64,000 nucleotides of DNA from Pelomonas sp047654805 (GCF_047654805.1 NZ_JASGIV010000001.1:2108001-2172000); one strand, 5' to 3'. Shown: positions 34,184 to 42,620, counted from the first letter of the stretch. A program made the numbers and translations. The notes: generated from the sequence alone by a model not told the origin.

Positions 34184-34728
34184 GTGCCGCCTTCTGCAAT
34201 CGGTCGCACAATTCTTCAGCCAGAGCGAAGAAGAAGCCAAGGCCGATACGAGCAGCTGTGCAAATCTCATTTCAAATGGCGGCATAAATACAATTCTGGT
34301 CAAAATAACATTGGGCAAGACTTGCAGAATCGGCAACGACCGTCCCTGCCAACATCTAGCTAACGCGCGATGCTCTCACAGTAATAACTCGACCATTGAG
34401 GGCAAGTTCTCGCCGGATGGTAGTCTGCAAAATCCCACCCGCTGGGGCTGGTGGGCTGATGGCAGCGGCCTGAGCTTCGCAATGTGGAGCGGAGTAGTGC
34501 TTTCAGACCAAGATGGCTCGCAAACTCGGCCCCATCGCCTGAACGCAGCAAGATCCGCCGCCCTGTACAGGATCACCCGCCCTACCCTAAAGACGCGCGC
34601 CCAGTGACGAGGTTGAGTGGCTTGGGACACCGTGAGGTCTTGCAGCTGACTTTGCCGTGACTTTCAGCCCCGCTCCCTGACGAATGCGCCAATCCGCGCC
34701 GCATCGCCACTGAGGCGAAGGGGATTCA
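34184..34728. other. 545-bp low-GC gap
   Basis: Starts AT-rich (promoter region of the deacetylase) and returns to high G+C near 34450. Open frames on both strands lack ribosome sites and family patterns. This probably includes the right edge of the acquired segment; I see no direct repeat or attachment site. Confidence 0.4.
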
Positions 34729-35703
34729 ATGAAGACATGGATCGGCGCCATGGTGCTCGTCGGATGTGCATCACTACCCGGGTCTGCGTCGGCGACGTTC
34801 TCGATCGTCGCCTGCGACGCGGGGGGTAGTTGCGGCGCCGCCGTGGCGACGCACAACCTCGCGGTGGGGGCCACGGTCATTCACGCACAGGCCCGTGTAG
34901 GCGCCATCGCATCCCAGTTCGAGACCCATCCGCGCCACGGAACGCGTGGATTGGCGCTGCTCGCGCTCGGTCGCTCGGCACCCGCTGCCATCGAGGTTCT
35001 GCTGTCCGAGGATGGAAATTTCGATGGACAAGATCCGCAGTGGCGCCAGCTAGGCGTCGTTGGGGCAAGCGGCGATGGTGCTGCCTTCACGGGGCGGCAT
35101 GCCGCAGCTTCGTACTGGGCAGGCTCTACCAGCGGACCAGGCTTCAGCGCGCAAGGCAATGGCTTGGTTGGCGCAGAAGTCACCACTGCAATGCGGGATG
35201 CGTTCATGCGCACGCGCGGAGCGCTCCCGGAGCGCCTCATGGCCGCGCTCGAAGCCGGCAGAGACGCCGGAGGTCAGAAGATCGGCACGATGTCTGCAGC
35301 GCTGCTGGTACGAACGCCCCAAGGGAACTGGAATGACGTGGACCTCCGCGTCGACGCCGCGCCAGACCCGGTGCCCGCGCTTCGCAATCTCCTGAACCTA
35401 CGCCAGGCGCATAGCGCCGTGTTGTTTGCTGAGCGCCAACAGCGCAATCACAAGCTCCCGGAAGCCAGAACGGCTATCGCTGAGGCGATGCGACTCGGCA
35501 AGGATTGGGACCGGATCTGGCGTCGCATCGCCAGGCTCAGCATGACGATGGGTGACCAGGAGTTGGCGCTTCGGGCGTTGGCTTCGTTTGCCCGGCTCAA
35601 TCCTGCCTGGGCATCGACAGAGGTTCGCGACGACATCTATCGACCGCTGGCGCTACTTCCAGCATTCCAGTCTCTGTCAATCAACTCAACCGACCAGCAC
35701 TGA
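34729..35703 (+). CDS. DUF1028 family protein, exported
   Basis: Protein of 324 aa with AAGGGG before the ATG and a signal peptide (VLVGCASLPGSASA). After cleavage the chain starts with TFSIVACDAGGSCGAAVATHNLAVG, the fixed N-terminus of DUF1028 proteins, whose fold resembles Ntn hydrolases with a catalytic first Thr/Ser. Further family marks: VGAIASQ, QLGVVGASG, FSAQGNGLVG and ALEAGRDAGGQKIG. The C-terminal 100 residues are helical repeats resembling TPR units. Substrate unknown; peptide or amide cleavage is usually proposed. A weak GTGGCC/GGCCAC hairpin follows at 35715-35731. Confidence 0.82.
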   Translation: MKTWIGAMVLVGCASLPGSASATFSIVACDAGGSCGAAVATHNLAVGATVIHAQARVGAIASQFETHPRHGTRGLALLALGRSAPAAIEVLLSEDGNFDGQDPQWRQLGVVGASGDGAAFTGRHAAASYWAGSTSGPGFSAQGNGLVGAEVTTAMRDAFMRTRGALPERLMAALEAGRDAGGQKIGTMSAALLVRTPQGNWNDVDLRVDAAPDPVPALRNLLNLRQAHSAVLFAERQQRNHKLPEARTAIAEAMRLGKDWDRIWRRIARLSMTMGDQELALRALASFARLNPAWASTEVRDDIYRPLALLPAFQSLSINSTDQH

Positions 35704-35835
35704 TTCCCACACCAGTGGCCCATGTGGCCACGGCACGAAGGGATCGCAAGGGCGACCGTACTGGAATTCCCCAACCCAAGGGCGCGGTCCCCCTTGCGCA
35801 ATGAAGCTCGGCTGCGAGTTCCGAGTCGTCTGCCA

Positions 35836-35849
35836 TTGAGCCGGATCAA
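35836..35849 (+). promoter_or_regulatory. FNR-type box upstream of alcohol dehydrogenase
   Basis: TTGAG-CCGG-ATCAA matches the FNR/ANR/Dnr consensus TTGAT-N4-ATCAA with one mismatch. Exactly 22 bp further lies TACTCT (35872-35877), a good -10 hexamer, giving the class II layout with the box centred near -41.5 and a transcript start near 35884, 58 nt before the ATG. Confidence 0.65.
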
Positions 35850-35941
35850 TGCGAGATGGCTCGTAGCTGCCTACTCTGAGCCTGCCTGAACGCCCTGCTG
35901 TCCATGCCCGGCTTCTGGCGCCTTCAACATGAGGAGTTGCC

Positions 35942-36964
35942 ATGCCCAGCATGAAAGCCGCCGTTGTCCGTGCCTACCGTGAGCCTCTGAGCCTGGAGGA
36001 AGTCCCCGTTCCCGAGGTGCCGGCAGGGCAGATCCTCGTCAAGGTGGCCGCGTGCGGGGTCTGCCACACCGACCTGCATGCCGCCGACGGCGACTGGCCG
36101 GTCAAGCCCCCCCTGCCCTTCATTCCGGGCCACGAAGGCGTGGGGCACGTCGCCGCCGTGGGGGCCGGCGTCAAGGGCATTCGCGAGGGCGACCGTGTGT
36201 GCGTACCCTGGCTGCACACCGCCTGCGGCCATTGCGAGCATTGCCTGACGGGCTGGGAGACCTTGTGCGATCACCAGCAGATGACGGGCTACACCGTCAA
36301 CGGCGGCTTCGCGGAATACGTGCTGGCGGACCCCGCCTATGTGGGCCACCTGCCATCCAACCTCTCGTTCGAGTCCCTGGCACCCATCCTTTGCGCTGGG
36401 GTCACGGTCTACAAAGGCCTGAAGGTGCTGGACGCGCGGCCAGGCCAGTGGGTGGCCGTCGTCGGCGTGGGCGGCCTGGGTCACCTGGCCGTGCAGTACG
36501 CGCGGGCCATGGGCCTTCACGTCGTGGCGGTCGATATCGACAACGCCCGTCTGCAAATGGCGCAACGCCTCGGGGCCGAACTCTGCGTGAACTCCGCCGA
36601 GCAGGATCCGGTGGCCGCTCTGCAAAAGGAGCTGGGAGGCGCCCATGGCGCCCTCGTGACGGCCGTGTCGCGCGAGTCGTTCGGCCAGTCGCTGGGCATG
36701 CTCCACAAGCGCGGCACCATGTCCATGGTGGGTCTGCCGCCGGGCGACTTCGCCTTGCCCATCTTCGACGTCGTCCTCAACGCCAAGACCGTGCGCGGCT
36801 CCATCGTCGGTTCGCGCCAGGACTTGAACGAGGCCTTGCAGTTCGCAGCCGAAGGTGTCGTGCACGCCAGCACAACCACGCACCGGCTGGACGACATCAA
36901 CCGCATCTTCGATGGCCTGCGGCATGGCCGCATCGACGGCCGCGCCGTGCTGAGCTTCACCTGA
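35942..36964 (+). CDS. adhP: zinc-dependent alcohol dehydrogenase (AdhP-like)
   Basis: Medium-chain dehydrogenase of 340 aa, interconverting ethanol-type alcohols and aldehydes with NAD. Seen: CGVCHTDLH (catalytic zinc Cys), GHEGVGHVAAVG with the GHE motif, structural zinc cysteines in CGHCEHCLTGWETLC, and the Rossmann loop GVGGLGHLAVQYA. Length and motifs are those of AdhP/AdhA. An FNR-type promoter lies upstream, suggesting use in low-oxygen redox balance, and the next genes share similar operators. The symbol is by similarity. Confidence 0.9.
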   Translation: MPSMKAAVVRAYREPLSLEEVPVPEVPAGQILVKVAACGVCHTDLHAADGDWPVKPPLPFIPGHEGVGHVAAVGAGVKGIREGDRVCVPWLHTACGHCEHCLTGWETLCDHQQMTGYTVNGGFAEYVLADPAYVGHLPSNLSFESLAPILCAGVTVYKGLKVLDARPGQWVAVVGVGGLGHLAVQYARAMGLHVVAVDIDNARLQMAQRLGAELCVNSAEQDPVAALQKELGGAHGALVTAVSRESFGQSLGMLHKRGTMSMVGLPPGDFALPIFDVVLNAKTVRGSIVGSRQDLNEALQFAAEGVVHASTTTHRLDDINRIFDGLRHGRIDGRAVLSFT

Positions 36965-37021
36965 CCCTGCCGTCCCCCGAGCTGGCCCGGACCTGACCGT
37001 CCGTGGCGGCCGCCCAACGGC

Positions 37022-37063
37022 TTGACAACCATCAAGAGGCCGGGACCGCCAACGCGCTAGGGT
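37022..37063 (+). promoter_or_regulatory. FNR-type promoter predicted to give leaderless mRNA
   Basis: TTGAC-AACC-ATCAA (37022-37035) fits the FNR box with one mismatch; 22 bp later TAGGGT (37058-37063) serves as -10. The start codon at 37071 begins 7 bases after the hexamer, so transcription would begin at or one base before the ATG. The core CGCTAGGGTGGCGGC is identical to that before the gene at 41594. Confidence 0.6.
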
Positions 37064-37070
37064 GGCGGCC

Positions 37071-38063
37071 ATGCCCCGACGCCCCGTTTCCGCCCTGCTC
37101 CTCGCGTGCGCCGCCCTGCTCGCCCTCGCGCCTGAGGCCCAGGCGGCCGGCGCGGGCCGCGCGCTTGCCAAGACCCAGCCCACCAGCTTCGCCGAGGCAT
37201 TCCAGCGCGGCTCTGCCTGGAGCGTGGGGGTCTACATGTTCGTGGCCGGGGAGGAGGATCCTCGTGTCGGTGCCGGCTTCTTCGTCGATGACAAGGGCCG
37301 CATTGCGACCGCCGCCCACCTGCTCGGGGAATCGCCGCAGATCCTCGTGGCCCTGCCCGACAAGCGGTTGATCGCCGCCGAGGTGGAAGGCCAGGACGAG
37401 ACGACGGACATTGCGTTGCTGCGCATCGAATCACCGCCATCCGTGCGGCCCGTGTTCGCGCGCTCCGGCAGCCTGCGAGTGGGTGACTGGGTGATGGCCA
37501 TCGGCGAGCCCTTCGGCCTGGAGCATTCGGTGTCGGCCGGCATCGTCAGCGGCAAGGACCGCCATTTCGGCGATGACGGCGAGCTGATGTTCATCCAGAG
37601 CGACGTGGCGCTGAACCCGGGCAACTCCGGCGGTCCGCTGCTGGACGCCAGCGGCGCCATCGCGGGCATGAACGCACGCACCATCGTCGGCCCCGCCGGC
37701 ACGCCCGGCGCCAGCCTGGCCATCCCCATCGACATCGTGCTGCAGATCGTCGGCGAGCTGCGCCAGGACAACCGCGCCCCTGCACGCCCCCGCCTTGGTG
37801 CGCAGTTCGACGACGTGCCGCCGCTGACTGCCTGGGCCGCAGGGCGTCGCGAGACCACCGGCGTACTCATCCTGTCGGTGCCACGCGGCAGCCTCGCGGA
37901 ACGTCTGCAGCTGCGCGCTGGCGACATCATCACCACGATGAACGGCCGAGCCATCGGCGGCAGCGCCGACCTCGTCAACGCGCTGCTCGCCTGGCGCTCG
38001 GTGGCGGAAACGCGCTTCGTCGTGCTGCGCGCCGGCAAGGAGCTGGTGCTGGCGCTGGAATAG
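37071..38063 (+). CDS. periplasmic trypsin-like serine protease with PDZ domain
   Basis: Protein of 330 aa. Signal peptide (LLLACAALLALAPEAQA), then a trypsin-like domain with the full triad: H83 in TAAHLLGE, D113 in TTDIALLRI and S186 in NPGNSGGPLL. A PDZ domain (about 245-328) follows with GVLILSVPRGSLAERLQLRAGDIITTMNG. This is the DegP/HtrA build with a single PDZ, as in DegS-type proteins, but with a cleavable leader instead of an anchor. I chose the ATG at 37071; a GTG at 37062 would lie inside the -10 region. An FNR-type box upstream points to control by oxygen or stress. Confidence 0.87.
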   Translation: MPRRPVSALLLACAALLALAPEAQAAGAGRALAKTQPTSFAEAFQRGSAWSVGVYMFVAGEEDPRVGAGFFVDDKGRIATAAHLLGESPQILVALPDKRLIAAEVEGQDETTDIALLRIESPPSVRPVFARSGSLRVGDWVMAIGEPFGLEHSVSAGIVSGKDRHFGDDGELMFIQSDVALNPGNSGGPLLDASGAIAGMNARTIVGPAGTPGASLAIPIDIVLQIVGELRQDNRAPARPRLGAQFDDVPPLTAWAAGRRETTGVLILSVPRGSLAERLQLRAGDIITTMNGRAIGGSADLVNALLAWRSVAETRFVVLRAGKELVLALE

Positions 38064-38067
38064 CGCG

Positions 38068-38490
38068 TCAGCGGATCAGCAACACAGGCACCCGGGTCTG
38101 CGCCAGCAGCCGCCCGGCAACCGAGCCAAGCAGTGCGCTCGTGAAGCTGCCATGGCCGTGCGAGCCCATGACGAGGAGGTCCGGCTTTTCCGCGTCCACG
38201 ATCTCCGCCAGCGTCTCGCCCGGACGGCCCACCGCATGGCGCTCACGCCAGGGCCAGCCCTGCATCTGGGCGAACTCCCGCACCGGCTTGAGCACCTTCT
38301 CGCCCTCGTCGGCGTAGTACTGCCGCAGGGCCTCGTGCGGCAGGAAACGCGCCGCGTGCGGCGGCAACTCGGGCGTCACGTACAGGGCGATGAATTCGTT
38401 GTCAGGCGCCACCAGCTCTTCGTGCGCAGCGATGTAGCTCAGCATGCGCTTGGTGTACGGGCTGCCGTCCACGGCAAGAACGATCTTCAT
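38068..38490 (-). CDS. universal stress protein, UspA family
   Basis: Protein of 140 aa. Pattern: MKIVLAVDGSPYTKRML at the N-terminus and LLVMGSHGHGSFTSALLGSV at the C-terminus, the ATP-binding G-2X-G-9X-G(S/T) type loop, so this is the nucleotide-binding class of USP. AAAGGAG precedes the ATG. The predicted leader starts with a perfect palindrome (TCGCCCGC/GCGGGCGA, 38503-38519) that may protect the 5' end. An FNR-type box in the divergent gap fits the known anaerobic or energy-stress induction of these genes. It shares that gap with the Pat-like gene. Confidence 0.9.
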   Translation of the reverse strand: MKIVLAVDGSPYTKRMLSYIAAHEELVAPDNEFIALYVTPELPPHAARFLPHEALRQYYADEGEKVLKPVREFAQMQGWPWRERHAVGRPGETLAEIVDAEKPDLLVMGSHGHGSFTSALLGSVAGRLLAQTRVPVLLIR

Positions 38491-38526
38491 GGACCACTCC
38501 TTTCGCCCGCGGCGGGCGATGCCCGG

Positions 38527-38584
38527 ATGCTGCGCGCTTCGCTCGCCCCGGCGCTTGCGCTGGGTCAAGCTTGACGCGGCGCAA
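38527..38584. promoter_or_regulatory. 30-bp near-perfect palindrome and FNR-type sites in the divergent gap
   Basis: Bases 38555-38569 and 38570-38584 are inverted copies with 2 mismatches in 15 (arms TTGCGCTGGGTCAAG and CTTGACGCGGCGCAA). Each arm is itself an FNR-like box (TTGCG-N4-GTCAA and TTGAC-N4-CGCAA). From the left box, 22 bp towards the stress-protein gene lies CAGCAT (minus strand, 38532-38527), a usable -10. The second arm lies about 20 bp from the Pat-like start. Confidence 0.5.
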
Positions 38585-38604
38585 GGCCGGCACGGCAGCG
38601 TCGC

Positions 38605-41007
38605 ATGACGATGCCGCCCATGACCCAGCGCCACCTCGACAGCCTGCTCTCGCCCCAGTCCGTGGCCGTCTTCGGCGCCTCGGACAAGCCTGCCCGCGTC
38701 GGCACCACCGTCTGGCGCAACCTCCTGGCCGGTGGCTTCAAGGGGCAGCTGGCGGCGGTCAATCCGCGGCTGCGGATCCTGGACGGCCAGCCTTGCTTCG
38801 GCAGCGCCGACGCCCTGCCCTTCGTGCCCGATCTGGCCGTGCTGTGCACGCCGCCCGACACCGTCGCACCACTGGTGGCACGGCTGGGCGAGCGCGGCAC
38901 GCGCGCCGTGGCCATCGTGACGGCCGGCCTCACGCCCCAACAGAAGCAGGCGACCCTGGACGCAGCCCGGCCACACACGCTGCGCCTGCTGGGGCCGCAC
39001 TGCATCGGCCTGCTCAGTCCGCGCATCGGACTCAATGCCAGCTTCACGCAGGCCAACGCCCTGCCCGGAGAGCTTGCACTGGTTTCGCAATCCGGCGCGC
39101 TTCTGACAGCCCTGCTGGACTGGGCAAACGGCGAACGCATCGGTTTCTCGCACATGATCTCGCTGGGCGAGCACATGGACGTCGACTTCGGCGACCTGCT
39201 GGACCATCTCGTCCTGGATCGGCACACGCGGGCAGTCCTGCTCTACATCGAGTCGATCACCGCGCCGCGCAAGTTCATGTCGGCGGCCCGGGCCGCGGCC
39301 CGCGTCAAGCCGGTCATCGTCGTCAAGGCCGGCCGCACGCCGGCCCGCGAGGACAGGGTCTTCGACGCGGCCATACGCCGCGCGGGCATGCTGCGGGTGG
39401 ACACCCTGAAGGAGCTCTTCATCGCCGCGCAGACGCTGGCGCGCTTTCGCGACAACCCGAGTCGGGAGCTCATGGTCATGACCAATGGCGGCGGCGCCGG
39501 CGTCATGGTGGCCGACGCAGCCAGGGCCCTGGGCGTGGCGCTGGCCCGGCCGGGCGAGCGGTTGCTGCAGCGGCTGGACGCCCTCCTGCCACCCGACTGG
39601 TCGCACGCAAACCCCATAGACATCATCGGCGACGCGCCTGCGCAGCGCTATGTGGATACGCTCAAGGCGCTGTTCGACGCGCCGGAGGCTGGCGCCCTGC
39701 TCTTCGTGCACGCACCCACGGCCATCGCACCGAGCCTCGCCATCGCCGAAGCCTGCGCGCCGCTGATCGCGGCCAACCGCGGGCGGGTGCTGAGTTGCTG
39801 GCTGGGCGGCGAGAGCGTGGCACCGGCACGGCGTGCGTTCGAGGCCGCCGGCATCGCCGGCTACGACACGCCCGAGGAGGCCGTGCGCGCCTTCGCACTG
39901 ATGCAGACCTACCGCCGCAACCAGATTGCGTTGCGCGAGACACCGGCCGCCTGCGCCAACGCCGATCCCGACCTCGATCGCGCACGCCGGATCGTAGGTA
40001 GGGCGCTGGCCGCCGGTCGCGAATCGCTGGATGCGCAGGAGGCCAGGGATTTGCTCGGGGCTTGCGGTATTCCGGTCGCCGCCGCCCCATGCAACGCGCC
40101 GGCGCTGGCCCGGGCCGAAGAGTTCAGCGTCGGTGCCCATGTCGACCCCGTCTTCGGCCCCGTGCTGCGGCTGGGCCGGGGTGGTATGGCGGGAGGCATG
40201 CCCGACGGTGGCGCCGTCGCGCTGCCGCCGCTGAACCGCGTGCTGGCGCGAGAGCTGGTAGCCCGCGCCTGCCCCGTCCGGCTGCCAGCGCGGATCGATG
40301 CGCTGTGCGACGCGCTGATCGCTGTCGCGCAGATGCTGGCCGACCTGCCCGAGATGGCGGAGCTCGAGATCGACCCGCTGTGGATCAGCGAACATGGGGT
40401 ACTGGCCATGGGTGGCCGCGTGCGCCTGTCGGCCGCTTCACCGTCGGGCGTAGCCCGCTTCGCCATCAGCCCCTACCCTGCCGGGCTCGTGCGCGCGCTG
40501 CCTTGGCAGGGGCGCGAATTGCTGCTGCGTCCCATCCGGCCGGAGGACGAGGCCCAGCACCGCGCCTTTCTCGAGGCCATGAGCCCCGAGGACCTGCGCA
40601 TGCGCTTCTTCCAGGCGCCACACCGGCTGTCGCACGATGAACTGGCGCGCCTGACGCAGATCGACTACGAGCGCGAGATGGCGTTCATCGCCGTTGACGA
40701 GCATGCTCCCGGCGGGGCCCGCACGCTGGGTGTGGCCCGTCTCGTGCGAGACCCCGACAACGTCGAGGCCGAATTCGCCCTCATGGTGCGCAGCGACCTC
40801 AAGCATCGGGGCCTGGGCCGCCTGCTGATGCAGGTGCTGCTGGACTACGCCACTGCGCGCGGCACGCAGCGCATCGTCGGCCACGTGCTGCGGGTCAACC
40901 ACGCCATGCTCGGCCTGCTCAGGGCGCAGGGCTTTCACATGAAGCCCGACGAGTACGAACCGTCGGAGATCGTCCACGTCAGCCGCGACCTGCAGCCGGG
41001 CAGCTGA
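38605..41007 (+). CDS. Pat-like protein: acyl-CoA synthetase (NDP-forming) domains fused to GNAT acetyltransferase
   Basis: Protein of 800 aa. Order: CoA-binding domain (about 10-145; SVAVFGASDKPARVGTTVW, LLGPHCIGLLSP), succinyl-CoA-ligase-like domain (about 150-300; LVSQSGALLTALLDWA), shortened ATP-grasp region (about 460-610) and GNAT domain (about 625-795; LLRPIRPEDEAQHRAFL, then FALMVRSDLKHRGLGRLLMQ, the acetyl-CoA loop). Pat/PatZ acetylates enzymes such as acetyl-CoA synthetase. It is about 90 residues shorter than E. coli PatZ: the ATP-grasp part with the usual HKSDVGG block is missing, going from IPVAAAP almost directly to DPVFGPVLRLGRGG. Ligase activity is thus unlikely while acetyltransferase should remain. 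ATGs at 38611 and 38620 are alternative starts. Confidence 0.87.
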   Translation: MTMPPMTQRHLDSLLSPQSVAVFGASDKPARVGTTVWRNLLAGGFKGQLAAVNPRLRILDGQPCFGSADALPFVPDLAVLCTPPDTVAPLVARLGERGTRAVAIVTAGLTPQQKQATLDAARPHTLRLLGPHCIGLLSPRIGLNASFTQANALPGELALVSQSGALLTALLDWANGERIGFSHMISLGEHMDVDFGDLLDHLVLDRHTRAVLLYIESITAPRKFMSAARAAARVKPVIVVKAGRTPAREDRVFDAAIRRAGMLRVDTLKELFIAAQTLARFRDNPSRELMVMTNGGGAGVMVADAARALGVALARPGERLLQRLDALLPPDWSHANPIDIIGDAPAQRYVDTLKALFDAPEAGALLFVHAPTAIAPSLAIAEACAPLIAANRGRVLSCWLGGESVAPARRAFEAAGIAGYDTPEEAVRAFALMQTYRRNQIALRETPAACANADPDLDRARRIVGRALAAGRESLDAQEARDLLGACGIPVAAAPCNAPALARAEEFSVGAHVDPVFGPVLRLGRGGMAGGMPDGGAVALPPLNRVLARELVARACPVRLPARIDALCDALIAVAQMLADLPEMAELEIDPLWISEHGVLAMGGRVRLSAASPSGVARFAISPYPAGLVRALPWQGRELLLRPIRPEDEAQHRAFLEAMSPEDLRMRFFQAPHRLSHDELARLTQIDYEREMAFIAVDEHAPGGARTLGVARLVRDPDNVEAEFALMVRSDLKHRGLGRLLMQVLLDYATARGTQRIVGHVLRVNHAMLGLLRAQGFHMKPDEYEPSEIVHVSRDLQPGS

Positions 41008-41012
41008 AGAGC

Positions 41013-41594
41013 TCAGGCCGCCTTTTCGCCGGCCCGGCGCAGGCGCATGAGCCACTTCGCCACGCCGCTCTCGCCCAGCTGCTCCACGCTGCCGACCAGC
41101 GTCTCGTGCACGGGAGCGAAGCCGACGAAGCCCAGGATGTTGCGTTCCAGCGACTTCACGCTGTGGGCGCGGAAGTACCAGCGGTAGACCAGCGCCGGCA
41201 TGCCCATGGTGACGACCACGCGTGCCGAGCGCCCCTTGAGCAGCTTGGCCGTCAACGGGTTGCCGTGGTCCTTGCCGATGGCAAAGCCAGGACGGGCGAC
41301 CTGCTCCAGGAAGGCCTTGAGCAATGCCGGCATGTCGCCCAGCCACAGCGGGAAGAACAGCACGACGTGGCCGGCCCATTCGAGGTCCCGCTGCACCGGC
41401 GCCAACGCTGCGGGCACCGTGCCCTGCTCCCAGTCCTGCTGGCTGCGCAGCAGCGGGAATTCCAGCCTGGCGACGTCCACGACCCGCACCTCGTGGCCAC
41501 CTTGGCGGGCGCCGGCGGCGTAGGCGTCGGCCAGCGCATGGCAGAGGTGGCGGCGTGTGCCGTCGGGGTGACCGAGGATGAGCAGGATGTTCAT
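41013..41594 (-). CDS. NAD(P)H-dependent oxidoreductase, flavodoxin-like fold
   Basis: Protein of 193 aa of the NQO/MdaB/KefF family of FMN/FAD quinone reductases. Seen: MNILLILGHPDGTRRHLCHALA (phosphate-binding loop after strand 1) and HVVLFFPLWLGDMPALLKAFLEQV, the isoalloxazine-contacting loop of the family. The ATG at 41594 has no ribosome site; instead it stands six bases after a -10-like TAGGGT, so the message is probably leaderless. Convergent with the Pat-like gene (5 bp between stops). Likely an FNR-type regulated quinone-detoxifying enzyme. Confidence 0.87.
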   Translation of the reverse strand: MNILLILGHPDGTRRHLCHALADAYAAGARQGGHEVRVVDVARLEFPLLRSQQDWEQGTVPAALAPVQRDLEWAGHVVLFFPLWLGDMPALLKAFLEQVARPGFAIGKDHGNPLTAKLLKGRSARVVVTMGMPALVYRWYFRAHSVKSLERNILGFVGFAPVHETLVGSVEQLGESGVAKWLMRLRRAGEKAA

Positions 41595-41600
41595 GCCGCC

Positions 41601-41642
41601 ACCCTAGCGAGCCGCATCGGTGACACCCTTGCGATGGATCAA
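41601..41642 (-). promoter_or_regulatory. FNR-type promoter with ATG at +1
   Basis: On the minus strand TTGAT-CCAT-CGCAA (41642-41629), one good half site and one weak, then 22 bp, then TAGGGT (41606-41601), then GGCGGC and the ATG at 41594. Spacing and the 15-base core CGCTAGGGTGGCGGC equal those of the promoter at 37022-37063. Confidence 0.6.
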
Positions 41643-41749
41643 GCACCATGCTCAGGCGGGAGCGGCTTGCAGCCACTACGATGCCGCCCCTGGACAGCGT
41701 TGGGGTACTGGATGTCGTGCATGGATTTGGCCGAGGGGGGCGCGTGGGC

Positions 41750-42616
41750 GTGAAGCTGCTGGTCGGCCTGGTCTGGCTGCTGAGCTGGCTGCCTTTTCGC
41801 GCCATCTCGGCGTTGGGCTGGGTGCTCGGCAGCCTGATTTCGGCCTTGCCGACCTCGCGGCGCCACATCGGCGAGGTCAACCTGCGCCTGTGCCTGCCTG
41901 AGCTGAGCGAGGCGCAGCGCCGCCGCCTGCTGCGCCGGCACTTCGTCGCCATGGTGCAGATGCTGCTGGAGTATGGCTACGGATGGTTCGCCTCGCGCGA
42001 GCGGCTCAAGCGCCTGGTACGCATCCAGGGGCTGGAGCACCTTCAGGCGCTGGAGGGACGCAACGTCATCCTGATGATGCCCCACTTCACGGGCCTGGAC
42101 CTGGCAGGCCTGCGCGTGTCGCTGGAGACGCCGCTGGTCAGCATCTACTCGGTGCAAAAGGATCCGTGGCTGGACGCATTCTTCCGCGCCCGGCGCCTGC
42201 GCTTCGGCACTGGCATCATCTTCTCCCGCCAGCAGGGCACTCGGCCCACGCTGCGGGCGCTGAAAGACGGCTACCGCCTCTACTACCTTCCCGATCAGGA
42301 CTTCGGCCACCGCGACTCGGTCTTCGTCCCCTTCTTCGGCGTGCCGGCGGCCACCATAGGCGGGCTGTCGCGCATGGCGGCCGTCACCCAGGCCGCCGTG
42401 CTGCCCTGCTACCCGCGCCGCGAGGCCGACGGCTACACGCTGGTCATCGAGCCGGCGATGGACAATTTCCCCTCCAACGACATCGTGGCGGACGCCACGC
42501 GCATGAACGCCGTCATCGAAGCCCAGGCGCGCCGACAATTGCACCAGTACTTCTGGCTGCACAAGCGCTTCAAGTCGCGCCCGCCGGGCGAGACTGACTT
42601 CTACGCCCGGCCCTGA
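41750..42616 (+). CDS. lpxL: lipid A biosynthesis acyltransferase, LpxL/HtrB family
   Basis: Protein of 288 aa that adds a secondary acyl chain to lipid A at the inner membrane. Seen: hydrophobic N-terminal anchor (KLLVGLVWLLSWLPFRAISA), catalytic HxxxxD as H112-FTGL-D117, then YLPDQDFGHRDSVFVPFFGV, a fixed block of the family. I start at the GTG at 41750, 9 bases after a GAGGGGGG run; the frame is open to an ATG at 41648, but that part is not protein-like. It is followed 4 bp later by lpxO, so both modify the same lipid A. Confidence 0.87.
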   Translation: MKLLVGLVWLLSWLPFRAISALGWVLGSLISALPTSRRHIGEVNLRLCLPELSEAQRRRLLRRHFVAMVQMLLEYGYGWFASRERLKRLVRIQGLEHLQALEGRNVILMMPHFTGLDLAGLRVSLETPLVSIYSVQKDPWLDAFFRARRLRFGTGIIFSRQQGTRPTLRALKDGYRLYYLPDQDFGHRDSVFVPFFGVPAATIGGLSRMAAVTQAAVLPCYPRREADGYTLVIEPAMDNFPSNDIVADATRMNAVIEAQARRQLHQYFWLHKRFKSRPPGETDFYARP

Positions 42617-42620
42617 ATCC

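Noticed and set aside
33960..34607. Plus-strand frame of 215 codons opposite and beyond the deacetylase start
   Set aside because: No ribosome site or family pattern; overlaps the signal-peptide end of the deacetylase gene, which has clear NodB motifs.
38491..40395. N-terminal 635-codon extension of the universal stress protein frame
   Set aside because: It runs antisense to the Pat-like gene; the USP family starts at MKIVLAVDGS, with AAAGGAG just before that ATG.
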